Of a DNA stretch of 64,000 nucleotides, positions 21,247-32,861 are shown piece by piece. The notes beneath the pieces are model-generated. The model had not been told where the DNA came from and searched no databases. It saw only the letters and a list, made by a program, of their open reading frames with translations. The stretch's first letter is position 1; each line of letters opens with the position of its first letter. The position numbers were made by a program, and so were the translations under genes. The stretch comes from Musa acuminata AAA Group (Eukaryota > Streptophyta > Magnoliopsida > Zingiberales > Musaceae), in the NCBI RefSeq assembly GCF_036884655.1, contig NC_088359.1, positions 18,232,501-18,296,500 on the forward strand, in the 5' to 3' direction.

Positions 21247-21295
21247 TTACTGCTCGTAGACTAAATGTGTAGCCTTCAAAGGTTGGTCTCTGAGA
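21163..21295. repeat. Direct-inverted-direct duplication inside badnavirus ORF3
   Basis: A 28-base unit (ctggctcgtagactcaac...) at 21163-21190 recurs in the same direction at 21227-21254, and 22 bases of it appear inverted at 21198-21219. A flanking block (gtagccttcaaaggttgg) occurs at about 21142 and again at about 21270. This pattern breaks the polyprotein frame and looks like copy-and-switch repair. Confidence 0.85.
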
Positions 21296-22520
21296 CAGCG
21301 GAGGATGAGTATATCTGCTGAGATAGTCTTGCTAGTTGCGGATATTCCATTGCCAAGTCTTCCTCTAGGCTTGCTGCTACTACTTCTTCTTTGAATTTTT
21401 GGGGGTATGGTAGTTCCCGTTCCCCACCACCTTCTGAAACGTGATTATCCTGAAACCAATCGTTAAGGTTATCACGTAATTCCTCTGTTTCACCTTTGCT
21501 ATCGTCGGATAGTTGGATTTTGACAGCAATTGTATGGCTTCGGATTTCCTCTTCATCGCTGAATGTTTCATCATCAGCAGTGTTGTAACTGATCCGGCTT
21601 GACGTGGATGCTGCTTTGTAGTTGTCGAAACTTATGGATATTCTTCCATCTATCAGATTGCAGCTTCTCACTTCAGATGGCTGCATTGGTATTGAGACCT
21701 GGGTCGATCAAATTACCTAGTCTCTGCCATGTATTTCTGTTGTGGAGTACCTTCTTCCGGGGAGAGCCCGGACGCCATGGCTTGTTAGGTAGTCCACCAC
21801 CCCTGAAACCTCATAAACAAAGGCTACATTCGGGGTATTTGAAAGTCGCCCTACCATCCCTCGGGTGACGAGCAAATTAGCTTCACCATTCCGCCATGTG
21901 TCATATCCTCTAGTGAGGATTGAGAGTTGAATATTGCGGTAAAAGTCCCCTATTGTCATCATGATGTCGGGGATTACGTAGACCAGCTGACTCCCTCGAG
22001 TCAAGTCTACTTCCATGGTGGCAATGATGGACCGATCATCCATCCATCTGTTGTCCCTAAACACTAGTAGCGCTAGTGTTCCTTCTTCCTGTCGATGCAG
22101 GGTTTGCAGCCGTACCTGTAGTATTCCTAGGTGGACATACTGCATTCTACTCCTCTGAAGCCTTTCGTAACTTTCCTCCATGATGAAGGATCTGTCCTCT
22201 TGGTTGTTTGTAACCAGCATGGCTTCTTCAGACCTGTGAACGTATACCCTATGATGGATATCGTCCCTTCTTGAGTGGTATAGCACCTCAGCTGGTGCTA
22301 TAGTAGATCTTTCGCGCATAGATAACCTCAGTTGTGCCTGAGGGTCTATTTGATGTTCTAGGATCTGTTGGGTGGAGATTGATCCTCCAAATAATCTTTG
22401 TCCTACTCGCCTCGTTGCTTGGCGAGCGTTAAAGATCCTGCGTTGATTTCTCTTGTAATCTCGGATTTGATCTTCGATCAAGGGGGCAGATGTGGAAACT
22501 TCTTGAGTCCTGGTCATCAT
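21276..22520 (-). pseudogene. Badnavirus ORF3 start: movement-protein region and acidic linker
   Basis: The frame starts at 22520 (ATGATG), overlapping the ORF2 stop. Codons 1-267 include an N-terminal arginine-rich part and the movement-protein region with GVVDYLTSHGVRALPGRRYST near its end. Two in-frame stops follow (TAG at 21717-21719 and TGA shortly after); the same frame then stays open through an acidic segment (DDETFSDEEE) to 21276, where it reaches the scrambled repeat. In badnaviruses this is the first part of the polyprotein, concerned with cell-to-cell movement. Stops and rearrangement make it non-functional here. Confidence 0.85.
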
Positions 22521-22903
22521 TTCTGAACTTGTTTCAGGATCTGTATAGGATCTTTGAACACCAAAATTTTTCCTTTGGCCTCTTTAGGTCTTTCTGAGGG
22601 ACCTAGGCTTAAAATGGAGAGCTTTGTTATCAGATCTTCTGGGATGCTCTGGGGTGGTCCTGTCTTAGCTTGCTGAAGCTCCCTTATGTTTTGTAGTTTC
22701 GTTCGTATCCCTTTTATATCCTCCGCGATTTGTGTGAGGAGTTGGATTTGTGTGTTGTGCTGTTCAATTACAGTTGCTTGGTGGCTAAGGGTCCCCGGGT
22801 AATCGTTTGTTTTGAGAAATCCTAAGGATGGGGGATCGATAGGCTCTGTGGCTTAGAGGGCTTCTTTGTAGGATTCGGTGTTTTTGGAGAACAGATAGTT
22901 CAT
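22517..22903 (-). pseudogene. Badnavirus ORF2 with one in-frame stop
   Basis: Starts at 22903 in an ATGA overlap with the ORF1 stop and ends at 22517-22519 in an ATGA overlap with the ORF3 start, giving 128 codons. A TAA at codon 17 (22853-22855) interrupts it. The later part has heptad-like leucine and isoleucine spacing (a coiled coil is likely) and a lysine-rich end. Badnavirus ORF2 products are small nucleic-acid-binding, virion-associated proteins of about this size. Assignment rests mainly on position, overlaps and size. Confidence 0.75.
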
Positions 22904-23331
22904 CCAAAAATTTGCTTTTCTATCCTTGATAGAAGTTGTTCAACACTCTGCAGCTTTTGATTTAAGCTTTGAGTTAGTCTAAGAGCTGCTTCTTCCACAA
23001 GTTTTGGTTGTTTGGAAATCTCTGCAACCAAATTTCGCACTTCTTGTTTCGTGAGAGGTCTATTTTCCGAGAGTAAGGCAGTGAGAGTTTTTATGGAGTG
23101 CTTGAGTCCTTTGATTTCTTTTTCTAGACTATGATTTTTCTCAATAATGGCCTTGAAATTTTTCAAATGGACTCTACTAGACAGGTAGATTCTGTCGTAG
23201 ATAACCGAAAGATTATGGGTTAGTTCTTTTCTTGTAGGATTTATGGTTTCAGCAAGATCAAGGTAGTCAAGCTTAGAGGTATGAGAATTAGCATACCATT
23301 GTTGTATAGCTTCTTCCCATCTATCAGACAT
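22900..23331 (-). CDS. Badnavirus ORF1 protein (open frame)
   Basis: 143 codons, uninterrupted, beginning MSDRWEEAIQQWY, which resembles the start of badnavirus ORF1 proteins. The protein is rich in charged residues and likely alpha-helical. Its role is poorly understood; it is reported to be virion-associated in some badnaviruses. It ends in an ATGA overlap with ORF2. It is the only viral frame still open from start to stop, but expression is doubtful because the upstream intergenic promoter region is not present. A shorter copy without a start codon lies at 9065-9345. Confidence 0.85.
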   Translation of the reverse strand: MSDRWEEAIQQWYANSHTSKLDYLDLAETINPTRKELTHNLSVIYDRIYLSSRVHLKNFKAIIEKNHSLEKEIKGLKHSIKTLTALLSENRPLTKQEVRNLVAEISKQPKLVEEAALRLTQSLNQKLQSVEQLLSRIEKQIFG

Positions 23332-23524
23332 CTATTTCAAACTAGGGGATCATGAGCCTTTCTTCCCTGTTCTTTTTGTTTCGTTGCTTCACCTTTTCAG
23401 TGTGCTTACGGGTCTCCTTGCCCTTTTGACACCTTACGTCTATTAGCAATTTCACTCTTGGAACAGAAAGTACTAATTCATGACCCTCCCTCTTTATATA
23501 GTCCCAATCCCCAAGCTCTGATAC
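23332..23524 (-). other. Badnavirus leader with tRNA-Met primer site
   Basis: The minus strand begins with GTATCAGAGCTTGGGGA (about 23507-23522), a close match to the tRNA-Met complement that primes badnaviral minus-strand synthesis and conventionally marks nucleotide 1 of the genome. A short leader of about 180 bases leads to ORF1. The viral sequence stops within this site and the LTR resumes by 23531. Confidence 0.8.
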
Positions 23525-23530
23525 TGAAAA

Positions 23531-26500
23531 ACATTTGAGGATATTGAAAAATATTCTATCAAATTCACATCTATAAAACCTGTGCAATTTATAATCATAT
23601 ATCACATCACTCGATAATTCACATTTATGGCAACCCAAGCCAACTTGATAAACATGAACAATATTTATAAATCCACAAGCTAAATAAATTATACAAACAT
23701 AACTCCAACTATTCACCACAAGTTTATATCACAATAAATTAGACTTAACATTCTGAAATTCCAAATAAGAGAGATATTCTAACACTTTTACATAGTATAT
23801 CCATTTCGATTCATCGACAACATTTCATTTCATACAAAATATGCTTATACAACAATAATATAATAACCAACAAGACTTGCCCATAATTCAAAATAGCTCT
23901 CCACTGCCTCAGCCCAATTCAAACATCTCAAAGAGTGACAAGCTGACCTGAAAGATTTATATAACAACGGAGTGAGCTAAAAACAGCTCAGCAAGTAACA
24001 AAGCATATTCAGAACAAAAGGAACGGTTTCAAACAAGTAAGATATCATAATGCAAGGCAGAATACAAGAATTCTCAAGGATACCATCTCATTAGTTATAG
24101 AATCGCAAATGTCATTTCATTCATAACATATTTGGTTCATAACAAATGGAGCATAGAGTAATCGGAGCATATCAATAGCGTACGAGATGATCCAGAGCAT
24201 ATTAATGACAAACAGGACATTTCAGAATATATCAGTTCATAGCGAATGGGGCACAGAGTAATTGGAGCATCTCAATAGCGTATGAAATGTTCCGGAGCAT
24301 ATCAATGACATATGGAACATTTCGAAGCGTAACAATAACAAATGAAACATTTCGGAGCATATCAAAGGCGTATGAAATGTTTCGGAGCATATCGATGACA
24401 AATGAAACATTTCGGAACATATCAATGGCATATGGACCATTTCGAAGCATATCAAAGAACGAATACGAAATAGAAGCTCAGACGTCGTACCCTAGCATAG
24501 TGCATGTGAGGTTTAACTCAATGGTGGCTCCACGCCGTGATGAGTTCTCGACTCCATCCATGGGTAGCCCTTTCCTACTCGAGCCCTCTCACCCTACCCA
24601 AGTGCTAGGTCAGCTCTGAATTTCATATCAAACAGTTAGTAGGTGAAGTGGGATTCCAAACATAACATGGTCTATTCATTTCTGAATGACCACCAAACTT
24701 AATCTAGAGCATCGTGAGCTCTAAGCACATACCCTTTACCATTTCTGGTAAAAGTCCAAATAACCCCACAAACACCAGAGTACAAAAGGGTTTTGTGAAC
24801 AATAAATTCGGACATATCGGAAGCACTTGCGGAACAACGAAATGTACATGTGCCTTTATGAAACATTATGATACAAACATGAAGTTTACATAACAGATTT
24901 AGGTATCCAAATATATGTAGGACAATAGCATACATGAATTTAAAGCAGTAATATAAAGCTCAATTGAATAAGAAAGCCAAAGGATATCAATTTCCAAAGG
25001 AAAGAAACCAGAATATGCGAAATCGACCAAAGCTCGATTTCTGGCAGAATTCAAGAGGCACATTGAACAAATGATTCAAACTATCAATCGTGCTCCAATA
25101 TACTCAAGAAAGCTATCAAAAGAAAGGTTTATGAGTCTATATTCTGATCAAATAATTTTTGTCTAAATCAGAGGTCAATACATGAAGTTATAATCATAAC
25201 AAGGTAGAAAGGTCAGAATCTCAGACGTTGCACAGATTCGGATTGAATGTCTAAACAAGAGATATATCAAATGCAAGACTAGAACAATTCAAAGTTCCTC
25301 ATATTCAAATCAAATGTAGAGATAGAATTACAGTAAGGAAAGATCAAGACACTTGCAATAGGAAAGATTAGAACAATAACTGGAGAAACGATCGGGAAAC
25401 TTGCCTTTTGAAGGTTTTGATCCAAAGATTCGAAGAAGGTGTACGCTCGAATCCTTTTTCTACTTTTCCTCCATCCCCTCCCTGTTTCATTTTGTGCACT
25501 CGTTTCCTTTCTTTCTTCGCAACTACACCATGTGTCGAACATCGAGGCACAGTCACCTGCTCTCTCATGCTCTCATTCCTTCTTTTTCTTTCCCAAATGA
25601 AGCTGCCACAGCTGTCACAATCGTAACCCCTTCCACCGCACTATCTTCCTTCCTCCCTTCTTTGGCAGACATAACTGCTGCATACTCAGTCGCTGCCGCT
25701 ACGGCCGCAATCCGGTCCGCTGCCCCTTTTTCCCCCATTCCTTTCTTTTCTTTCCCAGCTGCAACTGCCGCACTCGCAGTCGCAGCCATGGCCGTAGCCA
25801 CCACTGTCGCAGCCTCTTCTTCCTCCCCTGCTCTATTTCCTCTCCTTCTCTTCCAACTGCAGCTGCCACTGCCACAGCTGCCTCCCCTTCTCCTCTTCCT
25901 CTCTTCTTCTCTTTACCTTTCTCTTCTTCTTCTTCCTTTCCTTCTCTTCTTTCCCAGCTGCACTACTGCAGTCGCAGCCTCAGCCACGGCCACAGCCTCT
26001 TCTTCCTCTCCTGCTCATCTTCCTCTCCTTCTTCTTTTCCAACTGCAGCTGCCATCGCCGCAGCCGCAGCCCCTTCTTTCCCTTCTCTTCTTCCTCTCCT
26101 TCCCTTCTTCCTTTCTCTTCCTCTTTCCCTGCCATAGCTGCAGCTGCCACAGCCGCAGCCGCAGCTACTTCTTTACCTTCTCCTCTTCCTTCTCCTTCCT
26201 TTCTTCTTCTTCTCTTCTTCTCCTTCCTCCCCTTCTTCTCCCCGACGAATAGCACCTCCTTTCCTCTGTTTCCTCCTGCAGGAAACAGAGGTGCCGCCTC
26301 TTCACCTGCTTCTACTTCTTCTCTTCTTCCTCACCATCTCTTCCTCTCCTTCTCTTCCAGCCGCAGCTTCCACCGCCGCAGCCGTAGCTCCTCATTTCCC
26401 TTCTCTTCTTCTTCTCCTCTTCTTCTTCCCTCCTCCCCGGCGTCACACACACCCTCTCCTCTGTTTCCTCTGCAGGAAACAGAGGTATCACAACCTCTTC

Positions 26501-27185
26501 TCCTGCTTCCTCTTCCTCTTCTCTTCCTCTTCTTCTTCTTCTCCTCTTCGAACGCCCCACACGTCTCCTCTGTTTCCACCTGCAGGAAACAGAGGTACTG
26601 CAGCCCTAGCTGCTGCCACCTCTCGCTCCTCTCCCTCTTCCCTCTATTTTCCCTCTTCTTCTCCTTCTCTTCTTCTCCTCTTCCCTTTTCCTCCCCAACG
26701 CAACACCCATCCTCGCTGCAGCCTTGCCACAGCTATCCTCCCATCTTCTTCTTCTTCTTCTTCTTCTTCTTCTTCTTCCCTTCTCCTCCCCAACGCCCCA
26801 CACATCCTCTCCTCTGTTTCCACCTGCGGGAAACAGAGGTGCTGTAGCCCTAGCTGTAGCTGCTGCCTATCTCTCTCTCCTCTCCATCTTCCCTCTCTTC
26901 TTCTTCTTCTTCTTCTTCTTTTCTTCTCTTCTCTCTCTTCTTCCTCCTCTTCTTCTCTTCTCCCTCTACTTCTCTTCTTCTTCTCCCCACCCCCCACCGC
27001 TCCTCTCGAGAAACAGAGAGAGGTGGGAGGCAGTGGGATAAAACCGAAATTTTCGGTTTTCTTTATTTTTTTTCTCTTTTTGCAACTTAACAGTTTAGTC
27101 CTTCAAATTTCTATATTTACATATAGGTCCTCAAATTTACATATAAATCCTTATTAATAAAATTTCAAAAGTGAGGGATATTATA
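23531..27185 (-). mobile_element. Gypsy-2 middle LTR, main part
   Basis: Continues the LTR begun at 9012-9064. Contains 30-bp tandem repeats (about 24140-24455) and the polypyrimidine tract (about 25440-27060) with hairpins at 26263-26291, 26458-26485, 26567-26595 and 26811-26839. Ends with ...gggatattata, a one-base change from the terminal CA. Confidence 0.85.
24140..24455. repeat. 30-bp tandem repeats in Gypsy-2 LTR
   Basis: About ten units of roughly 30 bp, consensus close to acatttcggagcatatcaat followed by gacaaatgaa. The same array occurs at about 29500-29820 and in diverged form in both Gypsy-3 LTRs (49755-49965, 56890-57085). As 30 is a multiple of three, decapeptide repeats appear in every frame, which explains small open frames here. 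Confidence 0.8.
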
Positions 27186-28830
27186 CTCTCCCCGCTTAAA
27201 AGAAAATTTAATCCTCTAAATTGGTCATATCTCAATCGATGAAAAGATGAGGATTATGATTTCTTTATTTCCTCCTTCTGCTCTTAAATAATTTCATCAA
27301 TATAATACAATTACATAATTATCCAAGAGTAACCGAAATATCCTCCTCCTTGATCCTCAATAGATGGTAAACCGACCTTCAATCAATCTTTGAAAATACT
27401 TGTGCACCCTGCAGTTAATCAAACAAGTCGTCATTTTATAGAGTACTAATTTTTGATGGTCATGATTCAACTGTCTATAATCAATACAAAGCCTCAATGT
27501 TCCATCCATCTTTTTAACTAAACACCGGAGTACCCCATGATGAAATATTAAGCCAATTAAAATTCCTATTTAATAGTCGTTGTAGTTGCTTTTCTAATTC
27601 CATTTACTGAAATGATGTCATTCTGTAGAGAGGCTTAGATATTGGGATTGTCCCAAGGACCAAATCAAAAGCAAAGTCACGTTTTGGAGGTAATTCGGAC
27701 AAATCATCTTAGGATATATTAGGCAATGAGATAAATCAATTCCAATACTCTGAAAATAAAAGATCGGCTGATCAAATATGCAAAAAGTAATCATTTGTTA
27801 TATACCAATCCATACTGGTATGATAAGAAGATAGTCAATCCATACCAAGTATAATATCAAAACTCCAAATCTCTAGGAGAACCTAAATCAGCAAAAAGTT
27901 CAACTTCTCCAATAAAATCAGACAAGAGGACCAGATTCAAGTTCGTTATCAAAGAATCTCCAATGATCATATTTATATATAGCACATAATGCAATGGTCT
28001 AGGTTGAATACCCAAGTGATAAGCAAAATATTACGAATCAAATCGTAGATAGGACCCATGGTCAAACAAATATTTACATTCTTTCATAAACATGCATAAT
28101 ACTTTCGACTACTAATTCAGATGTTTTAGAATCATATTCAGTGATAGCATACACTCTGACATGGGCTAATGATTTAAGAGGCAATGACTCTTTCTTCTTG
28201 TTCAAGGGGCAATCTTTTATTTTATTATCCAACTTTCTACAAACAAAATAGACTCTAGTCACCAGAAAAAAAATAAATTTGTTTCATAATTTAATTTGTA
28301 ATTCACACATGATTGAGTCATTTATGGTGACTTTCCATTTAAAATCCAAATGTCTTGACCCTCTTGTTATTACTTTCTGATTCATTTCCAATCATATTTT
28401 TTTTTTAGTAAACTTGTCCTAGCTATTCTTGTCCTTGATCTCTAGAAATTCTTTTCATTATGCCCATTAATAATAAGCCTCTACTTCCAATATAAGGTGG
28501 CAAAAGAAATCTTTTGATCATTGAAACAATTTAGTACATCAAATATCTTTTCTATTCGCATCATCCATTTTTCTACCACCAACGAAATTAGGTTCACCAC
28601 GCTTTCGCTGTACCACTCTGATTTGATAACCCCGATCAACCCTTTCATCCCACTTAATTAATCAGAAACAATTAAAATAGACGGACCAAATTACCTCATC
28701 ATCCTTGATTCCTAAAATGCATCAAAGAAAATTTTCACCAATCACTGTACTTCACTAGACCTCAATATATTTTGCACGTCAACATATCAAATATTTCACT
28801 AATTCTCAAACCATGCTCTGATACCACCTC
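27186..28830 (-). pseudogene. Gypsy-2 internal region 2 (degenerate gag, protease, RT scraps)
   Basis: Near-identical to 7368-9011 throughout. The knuckle remnant reads YFVCRKLDNKIKDC, so its histidine is also lost. Primer binding site at 28815-28826 beside the right LTR. Having two copies in the same orientation, separated by one LTR, is the evidence for a tandem array. Confidence 0.8.
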
Positions 28831-31800
28831 TGTCACGCCCCTCAAAATATCCATGATATTAAAATTTTCAACACAAACTAATCCAGGATCCAAACACACA
28901 TTTGAGGACATTGAAAAACATTCTATCAAATTCACATCTATAAAACCTGTGCAATTTATAATCATATATCACATCACTCGATAATTCATATTTATGGCAA
29001 CCCAAGCCAACTTGACAAATATGAACAACATTTATAAATCCACAAGCTAAATAAATTATACAATCAGAACTCCACCTATTCACCACAAGTTCATATCATC
29101 ATAAATTAGACTTAACATTCTGAAATTCCAAATAAGAGAGATATTCTAACACTTTTACACAGTATATCCATTTCGATCCATCGACAACATTTCATTTCAT
29201 ACAAAATATGCTTATACAACAATAATATAATAACCAACAAGACTTGCCCATAATTCAAAATAACTCTCCACTGCCTCAGCCCAATTCAAACATCTCAAAG
29301 AGTGACAAGCTGACCTAAAGGATTTATATAACAACAGAGTGAGCTAAAAACAGCTCAGCAAGTAACAAAGCATATTCAGAACAAAAGGAACGGTTTCAAA
29401 CAAGTAAGATATCATAATGCAAGGCAGAATACAAGAATTCTCAAGGATACCATCTCATTAGTTATAGAATCGTAAATGTCATTTCATTAATAACATATTT
29501 GGTTCATAACAAATGGAGCATAGAGTAATCGGAGCATATCAATAGCGTACAAGATGATCCGGAGCATATTAATGGCAAACAGGACATTTCAGAATATATC
29601 AGTTCATAGCGAATGGAGCACAGAGTAATTGGAGCATATCAATAGCGTATAAAATGTTCCGGAGCATATCAATGACATATGGAACATTTCGAAGCGTAAC
29701 AAAAATAAATTAACCATTTCGGAGCATATCAAAGGCGCATGAAATGTTTCGGAGCATATCAATGACAAATGAAATATTTCGGAACATATCAATGGCATAT
29801 GGACCATTTCGAAGCATATCAAAGAACGAATACGAAATAAAAGCTCAGACGTCGTACCCTAGCATAGTGCATGTGAGGTTTAACTCAGTGGTGGCTCCAC
29901 GCCGTGATGAGTTCTCGACTCCATCCACGGGTGGCCCTTTCCTACTCGAGCCCTCTCACCCTACCCAAGTGCTAGGTCGGCTCTGAATTTCATATCAAAC
30001 AGTTAGAAGGTGAAGTGGGATTCCAAACATAATATGGTCTATTCATTTCTGAATGACCACCAAACATAATCTAGAGCATCGTGGGCTTTAAGCACATGCC
30101 CTTTACCATTTCTAGCAAAAGTCCAAATAATCCCACAAACACCAGAGTACAAAAGGGTATTGTGAACAATAAATTGGGACATATCGGAAGCACATGCGGA
30201 ACAACGAAATGTACATGTGCCTTTATGAAACATTATGATACAAACATGAAGTTTACATAACATATTTAGGTGTCCAAATACATGTAGGACAAGAGCATAC
30301 AAGAATTCAAAGCAGTAATATAAAGCTCAATTGAATAAGAAAGCCAAAGGATATCAATTTCCAAAGGAAAGAAACCAGAATATGCGAAATCGACCAAAGC
30401 TCGATTTCTGGTAGAATTCAAGAGGCACATTGAACAAATGATTCAAACTATCAATCGTGCTCCAATATACTCAAGAAAGCTATCAAAAGAAAGGTTTATG
30501 AGTCTATATTCTGATCAAATAATTTTTGTCTAAATCAGAGGTCAATACATGAAGTTATAATCATAACAAGGTAGAAAGGTCAGAATCTCAGACGTTGCAC
30601 AGATTCGGATCGATAAGTCTAAACAAGAGATATATCAAATGCAAGGGTAGAACAATTCAAAGTTTCTCATATTCAAATCAAATGTAGAGATAGAATTACA
30701 GTAAGGAAAGATCAAGACACTTGCAATAGGAAATATTAGAACAATAACAGGAGAAACGATCGGGAAACTTGCCTTTTGAAGGTTTTGATCCAAAGATTCG
30801 AAGAAGGTGTACGCTCGAATCCTTTTTCTACATTTCCTCCATCCCCTCCCTGTTTCGTTTTGTACACTCGTTTTCTTTCTTTCTTCGCAACTACACCACG
30901 TGTCGAACATCGAGGCACAGTCACCTGCTCTCTCTTACTCTCATTCCTTCTTTTTCTTTCCCAAACGCAGCTGCCACAGCCGCCACCACTGTCGCTGCCT
31001 CAATCGCAGCCCATTCCACCGCACTACCTTCCTTCCTCCCTTCTCTCGCAGACATAACTGCTGCATACGCAGTCGCTGCTGCTGCGTCCGCAATCCCGTC
31101 CACAGCCCCTTTTTCCCCCTTTCATTTATTTTCTTTCCCAGCTCTAACCGTCGCAGTCGCAGTCGCAGCCATGGCCGCAGCCACCACAGCCGCAGTCTCT
31201 TCTTCCTCCCCTGCTCTATTTCCTCTCTTTCTCTTCCAGCTGCAGCTGCCACTACCACATCTGCCTCCCCTTCTCCTCTTCCTCTCTTCTTCCCTTTTCC
31301 TTTCTCTTCTTCTTCCTTTCCTTCTCTTCTTTCCCAGCTGCACTGCTGCAGTCGTAGCCTCAGCCACAGCCACAACCTCTTCTTCCTCCCCTGCTCATCT
31401 TCCTCTCCTTCTTCTCTTCCAACTGCAGCTGCCATCGCCGCAGCCGCAACCCCTTCTTTCCCTTCTCTTCTTCCTCTCCTTCCCTTCTTCCTTTCTCTTC
31501 CTCTTTCCCTGCCATAGCTGCAGCTGCCACAATCGCAGCCGCAGCTACTTCTTTCCCTTCTCCTCTTCCTTCTCCTTCCTTTCTTCTTCTTATCTTCTTC
31601 TCCTTCCTCCCCTTCTTCTACCCGACGAACAGCACCTCCTTTCCTCTGTTTCCACCTGCAGGAAACAGAGGTGCCGCCTCTTCACCCGCTTCTACTTCTT
31701 CTCTTCTTCCTCACCATCTCTTCCTCTCCTTCTCTTCCAACTGCAGCTTCCACCGCCGCAACCACAGCTCCTCCTTTCCCTTCTCTTCTTCTTCTCCTCT

Positions 31801-32584
31801 TCTTCTTCCCTCCTCCTCCCCGGCGTCACACACACCCTCTCCTCTGTTTCCTCTGCAGGAAACAGACGTATCACAACCTCTTCTCCTGCTTCCTCTTCCT
31901 CTTCTCTTCCTCTTCTTCTTCTTCTCCTCTTCGAACGCCCCACACCTCTCCTCTGTTTCCACCTGTAGGAAACAGAGGTGCTGCAGCCCTAGCTGCTGCC
32001 ACCTCTCGCTCCTCTCCCTCTTCCCTCTCTTTTCCCTCTTCTTCTCCTTCTCTTCTTCTCCTCTTCCCTTTTCCTCCCCAACGCCACACGCCTCCTCGCT
32101 GCAGCCTTGCCACAACTATCCTCCTCTCTTCTTCTTCTTCTTCTTCTTCTTCTTCTTCTTCTTCTTGTTCTTCTTCTTCTTCTTCTTCCCTTCTCCTCCC
32201 CAACGCCCCACACATCCTCTCCTCTGTTTTGACCTGCGGGAAACAGAGGTGCTGCAGCCCTAGCTGCAACTACTGCCTCTCTCTCTCTCCTCTCCATCTT
32301 CCCTCTCTTCTTCTTCTTCTTCTTCTTTTCTTCTCTTCTCACTCTTCTTCCTCCTCTTCTTTTCCCTCTACTTCTCTTCTTCTTCTCCCCACGCCCCATC
32401 GCTCCTCTCAAGAAACAGAGAGACGTGGGAGGCGGTGGGATAAAACTGAAATTTTCGGTTTTCTTTATTTTTTTATTTTTGCAACTTAACAATTTAGTCT
32501 TTGAAATTTCTATATTTACATATAGGTCCTTCAATTTACTTATAAATCTTTATTAATAAATTTTTAAAAGTGAGGGATATTACA
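28831..32584 (-). mobile_element. Gypsy-2 right LTR (complete)
   Basis: 3,754 bp, TG...CA: the only uninterrupted copy of this LTR. 30-bp repeats at about 29500-29820; polypyrimidine tract at about 30810-32400 with hairpins at 31643-31671, 31841-31868, 31950-31978 and 32221-32249; palindrome aaattttcggtttt-type near 32445-32465. Abuts Gypsy-1 gag at 32585. In element orientation it is the 5' LTR of the array. Confidence 0.9.
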
Positions 32585-32745
32585 GGTCGGCCCAATCTGA
32601 GTTCGGTAAAGAGCATCCGAATCTTATCCTCCATTTGCGTCTCGAAAGCTTTAAATTTAGCATTGATTACATCCTCAGATGCCATAGTATATGCCGCCAA
32701 ATCTGTGATGTTAAGATCTCTCTTTTGTTGTCGGGTTAAAGGCAT
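32585..32745 (-). pseudogene. Gypsy-1 gag, N-terminal fragment
   Basis: Starts ATG at 32745 (MPLTRQQKRDLN) and runs 54 codons to the Gypsy-2 LTR edge at 32584, where it is cut. A basic start followed by a helical FETQMEDKIRMLF segment is usual for the start of chromoviral Gag. Sequence from 32746 to 32861 is its leader, with nothing else recognisable. Confidence 0.65.
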
Positions 32746-32861
32746 GTATTGGTTGAGAGAGTTAATAGTCGAACGGGTTTGTAGATTGGTGGATGTAGGA
32801 TACGGTTTAGGCTTGTTTTGTGGCTATTTTGGGTGCAGTTTGAGGGTATGGTTTGGCTATC

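Larger units (their letters stand above)
9065..23530 (-). mobile_element. Endogenous badnavirus (integrated plant pararetrovirus), rearranged
   Basis: Minus-strand order: tRNA-Met primer site and leader (23524-23332), ORF1 (23331-22900), ORF2 (22903-22517), ORF3 fragments (22520-18180), then after the Copia-C insertion the RT/RNase H part of ORF3 (9887-9504), then a second copy of leader and part of ORF1 (9503-9065). ORF1/ORF2/ORF3 are linked by ATGA overlaps, the badnavirus arrangement. The end of RNase H and the intergenic region are missing. Open frames are broken by several stops, a scrambled segment at 21163-21295, at least one frameshift and the inserted retrotransposon, so no complete polyprotein is encoded. 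Banana streak-type viruses are natural relatives; the species cannot be assigned by eye. Confidence 0.9.
4796..32584 (-). mobile_element. Gypsy-2 tandem array: LTR-internal-LTR-internal-LTR
   Basis: Three copies of a long LTR (4796-7367 truncated; 9012-9064 plus 23531-27185, split by the badnavirus; 28831-32584 full, 3754 bp) alternate with two near-identical internal regions of about 1.64 kb (7368-9011 and 27186-28830), all minus strand. Both internal regions have a primer binding site beside the next LTR. The LTR is a diverged relative of the Gypsy-3 LTR: both begin TGTCACGCCCCTCAAAATAT and share tandem repeats and promoter-side text. Only scraps of gag, protease and RT remain, so it could move only with proteins supplied by a relative such as Gypsy-3. 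Confidence 0.85.

Noticed and set aside
23491..23505. TATATAAAG on the minus strand near the viral leader as the viral promoter
   Set aside because: It lies downstream of the tRNA-Met site, within the leader. A badnaviral promoter is expected upstream in the intergenic region, which is absent here.
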